NCBI GenBank assembly: GCA_038501785.1
Contig: JBAMJR010000189.1
Location: 2,573,501-2,637,500 of the forward strand
Direction of reading: 5' to 3'
Origin: Myoxocephalus aenaeus
Taxonomy: Eukaryota; Chordata; Actinopteri; Perciformes; Cottidae
Length of the DNA: 64,000 nt
Of the stretch, positions 1 through 13,000 are shown piece after piece (position 1 is the stretch's first letter; each line of letters starts with the position of its first letter). The position numbers and the translations under genes are program-made. The notes under the pieces were generated by a model. It made no database searches. It worked only from the letters and a program-made list of their open reading frames with translations, and was not told the origin of the DNA.

Positions 1-720
1 AGCTCCATCGCCAAGAAGGCCCAGCAGAGGATGTTCTTCCTGAGGCAGCTGAAGAAATTCAACCTGCCGAAGAAAATGATGGTGCACTTCTACACTGCCA
101 TCGTTGAGTCCATCCTCTGCTCCTCCATCACCGCCTGGCACACCGCAGCCACTGCCAAGGACAAGGCCAGGCTGCGGCGCATCATCCGCTCTGCTGAGAG
201 GGTGATTGGCTGTAATCTGCCATCCCTCCAGGACTTGTTCGCCTCCAGGACTCTGAGGCGAGCTAGGAAGATTGCAGCTGACCCCTCTCACCCTGGACAT
301 AACCTGTTCAAGTCCCTCCCCTCTGGCAGGAGGCTGAGGTCCATCACGACCAAGACCTCACGCCACACAAACAGTTTCTTCCCGTCGGCAGTCGGGCTCA
401 TCAACAGAGCCCGGGTCCCCCACTGACTGACTCTGTCACCCCCAGTTATTTTTTTCTTTCTCCTTACCGGTCACTCCTCTGCACACTTCATATTTAAACA
501 CTCATGCCACTTAACATACACTTTTAACCTAAACACACATGTCACTTTAACGTACACTCACATTAACGTATCTGTTGTCTGAGCATGTTATCTTATCTTA
601 CACTTATTTAACACCCATTGCACTGTTGTCTCGTCTAACGTCCCATGTATGCACCTTCCGCCTCGAAAAATTCCTCGTTTGTGAAAACATTCCTGGCAAT
701 AAACAGTTTCTGATTCTGTC
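1..720 (+). mobile_element. 3' end of a truncated non-LTR retrotransposon (LINE)
   Basis: Bases 1-426 read as the C-terminal end of a CR1/L2-like LINE reverse transcriptase. The reading includes KKAQQRMFFLRQLKKFNLP, a Cys-Ser-Ser-Ile-Thr-Ala-Trp segment, and the family ending DPSHPGHN...LPSGRRLR...NSFFPSAV. A non-coding 3' tail follows, with an ATAAA-containing end and a TTTCTGATTCTGTCT terminus near 700-720. The same protein tail recurs at 11985-12700, so two members of the family are in this window. The copy runs off the left edge and lies inside an intron of the minus-strand rab1 gene. Confidence 0.85.
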
Positions 721-721
721 T

Positions 722-722
<1 letters not shown>

Positions 723-800
<78 letters not shown>
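723..800. repeat. (TG)n microsatellite
   Basis: About 70 bases of pure TG repeat end in a short GC-alternating run. On the rab1 transcript (minus strand) it reads as a (CA)n tract starting only about 15 bases after the exon 3 splice donor at 809/810. Confidence 0.98.
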
Positions 801-805
<5 letters not shown>

Positions 806-809
806 TCAC

Positions 810-2416
810 AATCTGCAGTTTTATGGTCTTGCCGTCCAGTTCGATGGTGCGGATCTTAAAGTCCACTCCGATGGTGCTGATGTAGCTCTCTGTGTAGGTG
901 TCGTCCTGCGGAGAGGGAGGCAGGTTGTGGGCGGAGCATAGACATTTAGAGAGCAGCAGTGATGGAAACACACGCATTGGGAGGGTGAGACGGAACTACT
1001 TACGGCGAAGCGGAGCAAGAGACAGGACTTCCCTACTCCAGAGTCTCCGATGAGCAGGAGCTTGAACAGGTAGTCACTGAAAGAAGAACGAACAGGTTAG
1101 CACAGGGGTATCTTTCTATCCTCACAATACCTCAGCTGAGAAATGTGCATAACATAGAATGAAGCCCGAGTATTCGGGGCAGCTGTAGCTCAGGGGGATG
1201 AGTGGTCGTCCTGTAACCACAAGGTCGACCCCCAGTCCCCCCATAGTTCACATGTCGAAGTGTCTGAGCAAGACGCTGCTAGGGCGCCCCTCAGGGCAGC
1301 CTGCTCCCTAACCAAGGATGGGTCAAATGCAGAGAAGAATTTCCCCAAGGGCATTAATAAATGATAACTGGGGTGAGTTTTTTTTTGCAGTGACGTCTAA
1401 AACGAGCAGTGGAGTAGTAACGTTACGAAGCGTAGAGACTGAATTTATTCCAGCCAATAACAATCCTGACATCAATCATTAGGATCGTCTTGAAACAACG
1501 CTATGTTTTATTTTCCAAAAATAATTTGTGTTTTGACAAAAAAAAACGTCAACTTAAAATCGATTAATAGCTTTTGCCAGAAAAAGCTGGTGAGGTGACC
1601 TTGAGTATAGATTTTAGTTTTTGTCTGACTTCTGTTTGCAATTCAACAATAACGTCAATACTCAAACAATGCTAGGGCCAGGCAGTAATCTGTACAGAGA
1701 GTGGGATTATGGGATAGTTAACAGGGGCCAAGGACACACTCATGGCCCCAGGGCCCCTCCAGCAGGTTAATCCGGCCCTGGAATGAGGGCTGTTTATCAC
1801 ACTGGAAACTTGAAAAAAACATTTCTAGGAATATATACTTTGTTTTTCTATTGAGGTCGGACACTCACTCCTAGTACAGGCAGGTTCTTCTGAAACAACA
1901 ATCCCCCCTAAGCCCCCACTCACAACCTCACAGAGGAAAACAACATCACATGAATTTGACACAGCTGTGGAGAATTGCCCAACACCACTGCTATTCTTGT
2001 GTCACAGGAAAACTGAGACCTGTCGTGTATCAGCCTGACACTCAATCAGCTGGTAATATCTCACAAATACTTGATCAACAGCTCTGTTGCAATCAGCCCA
2101 GTTCACATTTCTACACGGCGGTGGATTGTGTTGATGCTGAGGGCCACCAGCACTGATCAATCAGCTGTCACTCATTTCAACAAGCTATCCAAAGACCACC
2201 TGAAGTGCATAGCCCTGAATACTTAAACTCAATTATGTAAAAAAGTCAGTTAAGTAAGTAGTAATTATTAGTAGGGTCGTGTATCGTCTGAAACTTTGAG
2301 TTTTATTTTGATACAAAAGAGGTTACTTTGTCTGATTCCTTACTTAATAATGGAAAAAAAGCTGTGCAAGCAGGGCTTGCCATTGGCAAACAGCAAAACA
2401 TGGACCCCCAAAATAA

Positions 2417-2464
<48 letters not shown>

Positions 2465-4437
2465 TTATTTATTTATTTTTCCAGTAGCTTGGCTGTGGGG
2501 TTGTGTTCGGTTACTGTAATAAAGCTTTCATTCTTTAAGTCACATTTTCATTATTAAGCTGATGTATGACTGCGGAGTATCCTAATTACTCAAAATATAA
2601 GTTGATCAAACATGGTAGTTTTGGCAAGAGAAAGCGCTTTTACCTTATTTATTTATTTATTTTTAATTTTATGAAAGTAACAAAATTATTATTTAAATCT
2701 AAAACTGCTGAAAAAAATTATACGTAAACAAGATAATGAATCTGAGATTAGAAACCAACTTTCAACTGACACATTCCGGTCGATACCAAATAGTGACTGA
2801 GCAGAGCTACTAATGTAAAACAGGGCTGCAGGCTGTCAAAGGTTCATCATGGGCAGGTGGCTGTGGAGCCACGATTCACACACTGAGAAGCTCTGCCGTG
2901 TACAACACCAACAACTACTTAAGATAATCACCAAATGCGCTGGCAGTTCTCTCTCTGGTCAGATATCGCTTGATCATCTATCATTGTTGGGTTTGAATTT
3001 TAAATTGTAATTACATTTTAAATTGGCATGTTAAGACAAATAAACAGCAATGCATTGGCTTAAATAATAAAGACTTGCTGTTTAAATCGAGCAATGAAAG
3101 ACATTCTTAGCGGTTATAAATACATTAGTAGAAGTGTTTTAATAACAAACAATTAATTGGATTGTACTCCAAATGCTCTGCTGCCTTTTTGTGGTGAAAT
3201 TATCCAATGTGAGGGGTTTTCTGATTAACTTGAGGTAAGTGTCATGTTGGAGCAGAATAAACACTAGTAAAGTGGTTTTATAAGTGCTCTATGAAGCATT
3301 ACTGAATGATGTGTTAACCTTTAGCCCATTAGTCACACGTGCTTTTTTAGAAAGTGGCAGCAAATCCTTGAGGTCTCTTACGATCAGTCTCCTCCGACCC
3401 AGTGTGTGACAGCAGGCGGTGTGAAGGCATATCGCACGAGACGAGGTAATAAAGTAAACACAGGGAGAAACAATGGTTGTCTGCTAAGGGTGTGGAGGTG
3501 TTAGCTTAGCTGGGTCCCATCGGGACTCAAAGGGAAGTCTCTGCTGCCGGCTCCGGGACGTCTCAGCACCGACCGACAGATTCGGTGCCATCGGGGGTTC
3601 CTCTCGTTTCAGGGCAGCAGGTCGGCTGTAGCTGCTGCCATGTCGCACTGGCCCAGACAAGCGGCGCAAGGGAGAGCATTTTATCCGCAAAATCAGCACA
3701 CATTTAGCAGGCACAACAGCATTCAGCGTGAGAACCCCCTAACCACGTTTTAACAACATAGTTATATACAAAAAAACGTAAAAAGTTAGTTCAATACATC
3801 TACAAATGACATGCCAATAGTCTGCTCGTAACGTTAAGCATTTTAGTAAACCGGAAGCCATTTCTAAAAACTGAAAATTGTACTAAAGTAGAAACCAAAC
3901 GCACTTATGGCGACTTTAGAGCAACGTTAGCGCGCGTCTGAATGGTGGACGTACAGTAACGTAATGCACCAGTACCGGTGTCTATATGTGTCTGTATGAG
4001 GAACAGCGGGCTGTCTATCGAGGACACAGGTCTGTTACATGACTTCATGCAGCGCTACTGGCGAGCTAAAAGCTCTTCATTACGGGTTGCACCATGGCTC
4101 GCGAGCCGTCTGGCTGGTTCTACACACGGCACTGTTCGTTTACATGTCCCGTGAAAAGGTCGCGTGCCGCGGCCGACCACGGTTGAGGCACGAGCGAAAA
4201 AACTGTCAGCTGACGTTTTTGAAGAAAACACGTCCGCGAGCCTGACACACTGAGGACGCGTCCGCGCCCTGTTCGCTAACGTTAGCCGACGTTTCACGAT
4301 ACGCGTATCGACAGCAGCGTTAGCCTGCATTATTTATACAAGGTTACACAACAGACCACACCGACACACCGACTGCACACGGCAGTAGCCGCCTCACAAT
4401 GGATCGTGTTTAACGTGACTCACTATTCGGGATTCAT
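810..4437 (-). CDS. rab1b: Rab1 small GTPase, first three coding exons (partial gene)
   Basis: Rab1 is a membrane-anchored GTPase that drives ER-to-Golgi vesicle traffic. Three minus-strand exons join in phase. Exon 1 (4437-4424) gives MNPEY and ends before GTGAGT. Exon 2 (1076-1004) gives [18 protein letters not shown] and LLLRFA, including the P-loop GDSGVGKS. Exon 3 (905-810) gives [11 protein letters not shown], the switch I Thr, and [20 protein letters not shown] just before the WDTAGQ motif. The 61 residues match vertebrate Rab1 essentially throughout. Exons 4 onward, with switch II, the remaining G motifs and the prenylated C-terminus, lie left of the window. The MNPEYDYLF start without an extra MSS fits RAB1B, but teleost Rab1A copies can look the same. 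The b assignment rests mainly on the neighbouring ehbp1l1, since both genes map to human 11q13. Confidence 0.93.
1180..1372 (+). mobile_element. tRNA-headed SINE-like element
   Basis: The head, GCTGTAGCTCAGGGGGATGA, resembles a tRNA A box, and AAGGTCGACCCC about 40 bases on resembles a B box. The body has the phrase 'tgtctgagcaagacgct...ctccctaaccaaggatgggtcaaatgcagag', of the kind often seen in fish SINE-like repeats. Related elements sit at 18010-18250, 57345-57570 and 59725-59890. Confidence 0.6.
2418..2476. repeat. (TA)n followed by (TTTA)n simple repeat
   Basis: About 42 bases of TA repeat run directly into ATTT units, inside rab1 intron 1. Confidence 0.95.
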
Positions 4438-4760
4438 GGTTTCACTCTGGATGTGTTTTTCTGTCGGCGACTCGACTCTTCCTTCCTACTCCGGCGAAAA
4501 AGATGACTTGTAGGTCCGGGTGTCCGAGGCACTTGGATGGCTGTGTTACCGTCTCTGTTATTGTCCCGTGGTCGCTCCACTGTATTCGACCTTTACTGTT
4601 TCATATGTCCTTGATTCTAGCGGACATATCCCGGTTTCCTCAGGTTAGGCTGGTGTATTTTACTCCTGTTTTTTTGCCTTTCTGTGCCCGTTGCTTGCTA
4701 GCGGCTCAAGATGGCTGCGCAGGTGCGGTAGTGACGTGAGGTGACGTGTCGCTACTCAGA
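4000..4760 (-). promoter_or_regulatory. rab1 promoter and 5' UTR, CpG-rich, with a YY1-like site
   Basis: Sequence around and upstream of the rab1 start codon (4437-4435) has many CpG dinucleotides, unlike the AT-rich flanks, and no obvious TATA box. CAAGATGGCTGC at 4707-4718 matches the YY1 motif (AAGATGGC core) typical of housekeeping promoters. I infer transcription starts near 4450-4700 toward the left. Confidence 0.55.
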
Positions 4761-5079
4761 AACCAGGACGAAGCCACACTTAGGGCGGTGCTGGGAGTTG
4801 TAGTTTATCATACCAAGTCGGTTAAAAACAACAACTAACGTTATGTAGCCTGCACTCATTGGGGACAACAGGGTGTACTGTTTCTCAGCAAATAGTCAAG
4901 CAGCTGGGTGATGTAAACACAATTCAAAGTGCCATAATTATCAAAGGTCAACTCAATATCAATGAGACAAGATTTATATTGACGTATTCAAAATCAAATT
5001 CAATGTCAAATTAGTTCTGTAGTGCTGGATTGCAATCTATTCCTATCATAAAACCAGTGTACAATGTTGTTGGACTTTT

Positions 5080-5303
5080 GTAATTTATTTCATAAAATAA
5101 AGGAATGGACTTCCATAAACATATATATCTTTTCTAGCAACAAATCATTTCTAGGAACAGATATACAAAAAAAGTTTTAAAAAAAAGTCTCGCTCACTCA
5201 ATATCAACTTCCATATTTACTACCACATCTCTTCCTCTGTCACACAGTTTATGAGAGGTCCACTTCAGATACACCATGTAATTTCATAAAACCCCTGTTG
5301 TTT
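5080..5303 (-). terminator. 3' UTR and candidate poly(A) signal of the receptor kinase
   Basis: The stop codon of the kinase gene is at 5306-5304. On the minus strand AATAAA occurs at 5089-5084, about 215 bases further on, and is the nearest canonical poly(A) signal I see. The stretch between is A/T-rich without repeats. Confidence 0.45.
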
Positions 5304-5833
5304 TTAGTGACCTTCAGCCCCTTTATCTGCTGAGGCAGCAGCAATATACTTAAGGTAGCCATCCTCCACTTCCACGTTCTCATCTCTGGCTGCTGCAGCA
5401 GCACCCACAGGACTAGGCAGGTAGACATTTTCCCATCTTTCTCCAGAATCTGTCTGTGGATTCTGAGAGGCAGCAACCGCAGCAGCGACCTCCAGGCCGT
5501 GGTTGATGTAGCTGGCCTCCTGGCTGGCCTCCAGCGCCGGCATCTCCGACAGAAGACCTGTCAGCATCTTGCCCAGTTCCCCGAAGCCGGGCCTGCTGCT
5601 CGGCTCCTGGTCCCAGCACCTCTGCATGACCTCATAACTGTGTTTGGGGCGAGATGGAGGAAGGAGAGGGAGGAGGCAGTGTGAGGCAGATACAACTATA
5701 CATACTGTAGATATACAATAATAATCCCCATGGCTTAAGACATAGCAATATCAATGTGTGACCCATCATTACAGGGTTCATCGTTGTGTTGAGTGATATT
5801 TGATTTATCAGAAAAGTCTGGGAGACAAGTATA

Positions 5834-5868
<35 letters not shown>

Positions 5869-7989
5869 GTCTTTGACTCTTTAGTGGCTGTATTTGTATT
5901 TGAAGAGCATCAGTATAACTCACATACCTGATAAGAATCATGTATGTGAGGTATGCAATTAGAATGCACGAACAATTCATAAATGTACAATAAAGTAATA
6001 CATATATTTGATATTTGCATGAAACCCTATTAAAAAAGTAGAGGTAGAAGTTAAACAGGTATGAATAGTGTCATCTTGTAGTTATTGTAAATTCCTTATT
6101 AAAAAGTCTACTAATACATTTGAATAGTTAAATTGATTTATTAACATGCTTCCTTTTATATTGCTCTGAAATGTCCACTTTTAGATCGTGGACAAGCTGC
6201 AGCCCATTAGGTGTGGCAGTTAGGTAACGATGTCTTTGTCAAAGAAATGTCCCTGTAAAAACAGCCTGCTGTGTACGTGCTGTATGTTCTTTTAGGATAC
6301 ACTAATGCACAGCATATACATTAATTAACTTCTGGTACCCCCAGCTTTCTGTTATTATGTATAACCAGGAGTGCCCCTGAACCAGCACAGGAACTCACAG
6401 CCCGGGGTCACAGTCCTCGGGGGGTTTGAGCCTTTGTCCGGACATCAGCAGCTCCAGCAGCTCGTGGTTGTGAACTCCAGGATAGGGAGTCCTCCCCCGG
6501 GAAACGATCTCCCACACGGTCACCCCGAATGACCACTTAAGAGGACAGGGACGAGAAAATCATACTCTCAGTGTACAAATTCAGACGTTCGGGAAACATC
6601 AGAACCCCTGAATTGATGGTGCTGATGGTGTGGCCGTCTGAATATAGTGATGCTCCACGAAGCCGAGACTCACCACGTCACTTTTGGTGGTGTAGACAGA
6701 CTCGGACAGGCTCTCCATGGCCATCCACTTGATTGGGACACGGGTAACTACTTTCTGACGATAGTAATTGCTGCTATAGATTTTCTTGGACAGGCCGAAG
6801 TCGGCCACACTCACCCTGAGGTCATCACCCAGCCTGTGGATGACATTTTTTTTTTTTTTATAAATGCACTCAGCACAATCAGCACAGGTGGTGCTCTCTG
6901 GAGTCAGATCAAATAACAAATTGAGAGTTCTGTTATTTTTTGTCCTAACACATTGCGTCTTTGAGGCCCTCAGTCTACTTTATTAACATTTTGAGCAGCT
7001 TCCTTCCCAGATACGAGCCATGGTTGAATACCAATGGCTGAGGACAGAGACACAGTCATACACGAACAAGGAGTCCTTCATTTTAAAGCCCCCTCCCTCT
7101 CAATGTCTCCCTCAGATGGACTCACATGCAGTTGCGTGCAGCCAGGTCTCTGTGCAGGAACCCATGCACGCTCAGATAGTCCATGCCTGCTGCGATGTCG
7201 ATCATGAAGCGCAGGAGACTCTGATGGGGCACAGACTGGAAGACAGGGGGACAGAAGGCTGTGCTCTGTGATTTCATTTTATCCACTTTGAACACAAATG
7301 TGCAGACGTAAACGTGTGGAAGTGAGAGGGGCGATGACGAGAATTATGTTTTTTTAACCATAGTAAAATCTTTGTCATTGTTTGACAAAAGATTAAAGAA
7401 GCAGTGTTTAGGATTTAGTGTCATCTAGTGGTGAGATACTAGATTGCATCAAACTGAAAACCCCTCCGCTCACTCCTTCCTTTGGAGAACTACGGTGGCC
7501 TTCAGGTAATGTAGAAACATGAAAGGCTCCCTCTTGAGCAAGCGATTGGTTTGTCCCTTGTGGGCTACTGTAGCAACATAGCAATACAATTTCAAGTCTC
7601 TATTTGATCATGTGACAAGATGATATACCATAGCTAGTTTAGGCACGCCATACTCAACACTGACCAGCTGAGCACATGTACAAGCTGAGCTATCAGTCAT
7701 GCCTTCCAAAGATAAAAGAGGCAGTGAGTAACGAGGGCTCGTCTTAATGGTGTGCACTGGGGCCCCGTCGTAACTACGTTACGCCGCCGCAATCTTCCTT
7801 GTGTGTATCTGGGTATGCATGTGCTGACTGCATCTCACCATAGGAATATCGCCATATCGTGTAGCAATGAGGAAGCGACGCAGGTCTCCATGTTTCATGT
7901 AAGGAAGGATGACCAGAGGGACCGGCAGAGGAGAGTCCTGCTCTCTCTGTAAAGTAACCCCTGCAGGACACACGCACACGCACACACGC

Positions 7990-8044
<55 letters not shown>

Positions 8045-10060
8045 ACATACAGTACCAATATGGTTACAATATGAAACCTTTAATTGCCTTGAAAATCAGA
8101 CAAACTTTCCCCAAATCAGATTTTCTGACACACAATTTAAACCTTTTTGATATGTTTGTTGAAATCCTCACTACACCCTGAAAGCAATTAATGAATAAAA
8201 TGCTCAGGCAAAAAAATCCGGTATTTGTTGCAGGACTGTAATAAGCTCGTCCAATCATTTAAATCGACCTGAATGTAATGATTGGGGCAACCTGCCGTTC
8301 TACCGTTCTGCATTCTGCCCGTGAACTCGTTGAGCTTCATTGAGTCTTACTCTAGCTGCTAGCTTGACAGCTGTGAGTGCTAACAATAGCCATGTTCGTT
8401 GTTTACGCTCATTATGATCTTTTTTGGGGAGTGGCTTTGGATGGAGGCCTAAAAGGACGGGCTTGTCAGTGTTGCTGATTTAGCAACTTTCTTGCTAGAA
8501 TTAGCTACGTTTGGAGCTAGTGCTGCTATACTTTCATTGCAAAAGAGTTGGCAACATTGCTCTGGGTTTTCATGTTGAATGAAATTGATAAAATAAAAGT
8601 AATCTTGCTAGTTTCTCAAGATTACCAACCCCAGCTTTAATGATGACAAACACGTTTTCAGGCAACCTTACTGTAATATGTGCCAATGGCTAATCTAATG
8701 AGTGGCTGATTTACTCAACGGAATATTTTGGTTACATGCACTCCAAAATAAAAAATAGATCAGTTCTATGATGTAAATGGTCTGGGCTGCCACAGTCGCC
8801 CCACCAAAACCATAATCATAATCATAGTGTTTATGTGACAACACTATTGTTGAGGTTTGGTTAGATTTAGACACAAAAACGACTTGACCTTGTCGTCATG
8901 ATAAACTAATTAATTTAATTCATGTAATCTTACCGAGTAGTCTGACCACATTTTCATGATCAAAGTTCTTCATGATCTCTGCCTCTCTTAAAAACTCATG
9001 TAAGTCTTCCTGGCTGTGGATTCCAACTATGTGGGGACAGAGAAAAAGTACAAAAATAAGAAGTAACAGTGTGGAGTCTTGATAAAGGGTTAGATTTCAG
9101 TACACACACCTCTCATGGTCTTTACGGCCACCTTGATGTTCACGCCTTCGTCTGGTGTGAAGACGCCTTCATAGACTGAGCCAAACTCTCCTGTAGAACA
9201 GAAAGAAATGACTAAATGTCATCACTTACCTTTACTCCCTAGCCAAATATTTTTTTAAACATGAAGACTCAGGTAGCATGGCTCTCGGGACAACAATATC
9301 ATGGTTTTTTTCCACGACTTTGGTTAAGATTGAAGGGTCACAGCAACATTTGGATGGCTTGCCATGACAATTTGTGGTCATTCATGGTGTCCAGAGGATG
9401 AATCCAAATGTCACATTCCCTGACATTTCTTCTAGTGCAACCAGCAGGTCAAAGTGTTTACTCATTCAGTAAAATATTTATTTATTTATACATTATCATA
9501 TTACTTGATGGATTGGGACATAATTTGGTTCAGATGTCGAGGGTTTCCAGAGGATGTATCTTTATTATTTTGGTAATCATGACTTTTTGACAAGATGTTG
9601 ACATAGACAACAACTACAATTGGATGGATTGCCATGAAACTTGGTAAAGTATTTTTTCCTAACGTTAGCATTTAGCAACAAAAACACTTTCCCCACATTT
9701 TCGGATAGAGAGGGGTTATGTCTTTTTAAAGGAATTGTTCCCTGTCACAGTTCCCTGTCACAGTTCACTGTGACATGAACTCTGTTTTCCTGCATGAAGG
9801 TCAACGGGTCTGCTTTATCTCAGCAGGAGTACTGAAGGTACAAGACAGCTACAGTATATTCACTCTACTGAGAGTTTGCACAACGATGGTTCTAGGTTGG
9901 GAGGCTATATGACGGGATCATTGTTGATGAGGAATCATGAACTGACCTTTGCCAAGCTCCTTGCCCAGGGTGAGCGTGTTTCTCTCCACCAGGACATCCT
10001 TAAGACTGTCCAGCAGCCTGCCGCTTAGCCCCTCCAACAGCTGGACCACACCCTCCACCG
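5304..10060 (-). CDS. Receptor exons 8-15: TAM-like tyrosine kinase and C-terminal tail
   Basis: In order: a juxtamembrane helix with LLDSLKDVLVERNTLTLGKE; the Gly loop LGKGEFGSVYEG; Lys563 in VAVKTM; the helix-C Glu in HEFLREAEIMKNFDHENVVR; the hinge LVILPYMKHGDL; HRDLAARNC (666-674); VADFGLSKKIY (684-694); activation-loop YYRQ; VPIKWMAMESL; SDVWSFGVTVWEI; LYEVMQRCW. The hinge and activation loop are those of the TAM/MET clade, closest to TAM. The tail is Ala-rich and carries Tyr817 in EASYINHGL (a pYxN Grb2-type site), NVYLPSP and DGYLKY. It has no SAM domain or PDZ-binding end. All kinase residues needed for activity are intact. Confidence 0.9.
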
Positions 10061-13000
10061 CTGAAACAAATAGAAAGTCAAAGGATTCACATCTCAAATG
10101 TAAAAAAAACAATATTCTGAGCTGCCTTAAAACAGGTATTATCTGCAACTTGTCAAAAGAGGCTGGTCTTCCTCAAGTACCAACATAAAGGAAATGATGC
10201 CAATAAGAAAACTATTTGAAGATGTTTTACAAGAAAATTAATTCAGTGAATCATAAACAGTCAACTGAGAGTATCAAATTAAACTCAATGCATAAACTAA
10301 TTATTAAGAAGGGGCTTACATAGGCCAGATGACATTGAGTAGCAACAAGATATTTTACAATAATAAGAACCCATATATACACACACACTCACAAAACTTA
10401 TAATAATTAATATAAATAAATAAAAATAAATTATGTTCAATTGTCATTGTGGCATGTGTACTGTATACACTGTATGCTCTGACTTAAGGGCTCTCTGACC
10501 TTAGGGTTCTCTGACCTCAGGGTTCTATGCTCTGATCTCAGGGTCAACACACTGTGAAAGGGATAAAGTTGTAAGACGAAAATACCGATAACTCCCAGAC
10601 TGGACAAGGCCGTGGTATTGACATGTCAATCACAAGGTAGCCTCGCCCTAAAGCATACCCTACTTTATGGTCGATCTAAATGAAGACTTGAAACTAGAGA
10701 TTGAGAACATAAACTCATGTTTACAATGTTTACTGAGGAAATAAATCAATATACGTCATTTTCTCATAGATTTCTATACAGTCAGACGTGTTTTTGCAAC
10801 CAAATTAGAGAGAATGTAAGTTTAAGTAGAACTCCTCGTTGGCTTCACTTTTCAGAATCGGAGGTTGTCACCTGACGTGGATAAAATTGTATTTGTAAGG
10901 GATTTAATTTCTGTCAAAAGCATTGAGCAAACATACAACAACAAAAAAAGGAAAATTGCGCTTACTGTTGGATATCTGGGGTGCAGCCGCCACCTCCTGT
11001 GGATGTCGGTAGGAAAATTCAGCATTCATTGGCAAAAGCTCTACTTCCTGTTCAGACCTGTAGGTAAAATTATAACTTTAAGTTTAGTCATCATCAATTT
11101 ATGTTTAAACAGTGTAGGAGGGTTCCCACACCAGAGGTGTCAAAAGTATTCACATTCATTACTCAAGTAGAAGTATAGATACTAAGGTTTAAAAATACTT
11201 CTGTAAAAGTACTGGTTTCAAAACTACTTAAAAGTATAAAAGTAAAAGTAATATAAGGGGAATTTTTTTTCTCCATTAAGGACAAACTCTTAAGCCGCGT
11301 CTCAGGGGCCTATAGTGCACTATCCCACCTCCCCCCAAAACAATCATTTTTCTAAAGGCCATAATGACTATAATGTTTTAAAATGTTATGTTGAAAGATG
11401 TGGGATGCACTAGGCTACCCGTTTCAGCTGCATATATGCCCATTGAAAATGATCACATTTTCTTACAATGCAAATACGTTAAAGTACCATATGTGTACTA
11501 CTGAGCATTAACATGCGTTTCATGGAGCGGAAGACATGATAACTAGTTGCCTATCTGCTGTCCTTGCTGGAGAGTGACGTGATGTGTAACGATTGATTTG
11601 TGTCATCTGCAGGTGCATCGCGTAGAAAACCAATAGGGTGTCGGAATGGTATATGTTTATACTTCTCATCCAACCGCAATCAAATTCACTCTATCCGGAT
11701 GGCGCGATTTATCTGGCTAGGTTTTTTTTGTGTGTTTTTGAACGATGACAAGCCGGAATCACCTCGACTCCCCAGGGAGATATGCAAGGGTTCTGTTTGT
11801 GGACTTCAGCTCTGCATTCAACACGATCATCCCGGAGGTTCTTCAACCCAAACTCTCCCAGCTCACCGTGCCAGCCCCCACCTGCCGGTGGATCACAAAC
11901 TTCCTGACAAACAGGACGCAGCAGGTGAGGCTGGGAAAAATCATATCCAGCACCCAGACTATAAGCACTGGCGCCCCCAGGGATGTGTGCTCTCTCCACT
12001 GCTCTTCTCCCTCTACACCAACAACTGCACCTCAGGGGACCCATCTGTTAAACTCCTGAAGTTCGCAGACGACACAATGGTCATCGGCCTCATCAGCGAC
12101 GGCGACGAGTCTGCGTACAGACGGGAGGTTGAACAGCTGGTCCTCTGGTGTGGTCAGAACCACCTGGAGCTGAACAAGGCCAAAACTGTAGAGATGACAG
12201 TAGACTTCAGGAGGAGCCCCCCAACACTACCCCCCCTAACAATACACAACAGCACAATCTCCCGGGACCTGAAGTGGACTGCCAACATCAACACCATCCG
12301 GAAAAAGGCCCAGCAGAGGCTGTACTTCCTGCGCCAGCTCAGGAAGTTCAACCTGCCTCAGGAGCTGCTGATCCTGTTCTACACCGCCATCATCCAGTCT
12401 GTCCTCTGTTCCTCCATCACTGTGTGGTTTGGATCGGCCACCAAACAGGACAGAGTCAGACTCCAACGGATTGTCAGGTCTGCAGAGAGAACCATTGGTT
12501 CCAGCCTGCCCTCCATCCTGGACTTGCACACCGCCAGAGTCAGGAAGCGGGCTGTAAAGATCACCACAGACCCCTCACACCCTGGACACAAGCTGTTCCA
12601 ACTCCTCCCCTCTGGAAGGCGCTACAGAGCACTGTACGCCAAAACCACCAGACACAGGAACAGCTTCTTCCCACTGGCCGTCACTCTGATGAACAGTTAA
12701 ACAGACTCTTCATCTGCACTATCTGCACTTTTTTGTTGTTTTACTACTGTCTTTAATGTCCTTTTTATATTTTTTATATTTATCTTGTATATTGTGTGTG
12801 AAAAAAAAAAAAGTACGAAGAGCAAGTGAAACCGGAGTCAAATTCCATGTATGTGAAAATTTACATGGCCATTAAAGCTGATTCTGATTTTGAATGGAAA
12901 CAAACCAAAATGAAATAGTAACGAGGCTATTTTTAAAATGTAGGGAGTAGAAAGTACAGATATTTGCGTGAAAATGTAAGGAGTAGAAGTAAAAAGTCGT

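Larger units (their letters stand above)
1077..4423 (-). other. rab1 intron 1, with repeats
   Basis: This 3.3 kb intron holds a SINE-like element (1180-1372), a (TA)n/(TTTA)n run at 2418-2476 and AT-rich sequence of no recognised content. From about 3400 it becomes CpG-richer and merges with the promoter region. A 76-codon minus ORF at 3484-3714 was not recognised and is probably chance. Confidence 0.6.

Noticed and set aside
575..977. Frames made of long Cys-Val or Thr-His runs
   Set aside because: They are translations of the (TG)n microsatellite. Only the Rab1 exon segments in this area are coding.
4711..4731. Plus-strand ATG (MAAQVR) in the rab1 promoter as a divergent gene start
   Set aside because: A stop follows after six codons and no downstream plus-strand exon was found; the ATG is better explained as part of a YY1-like site.
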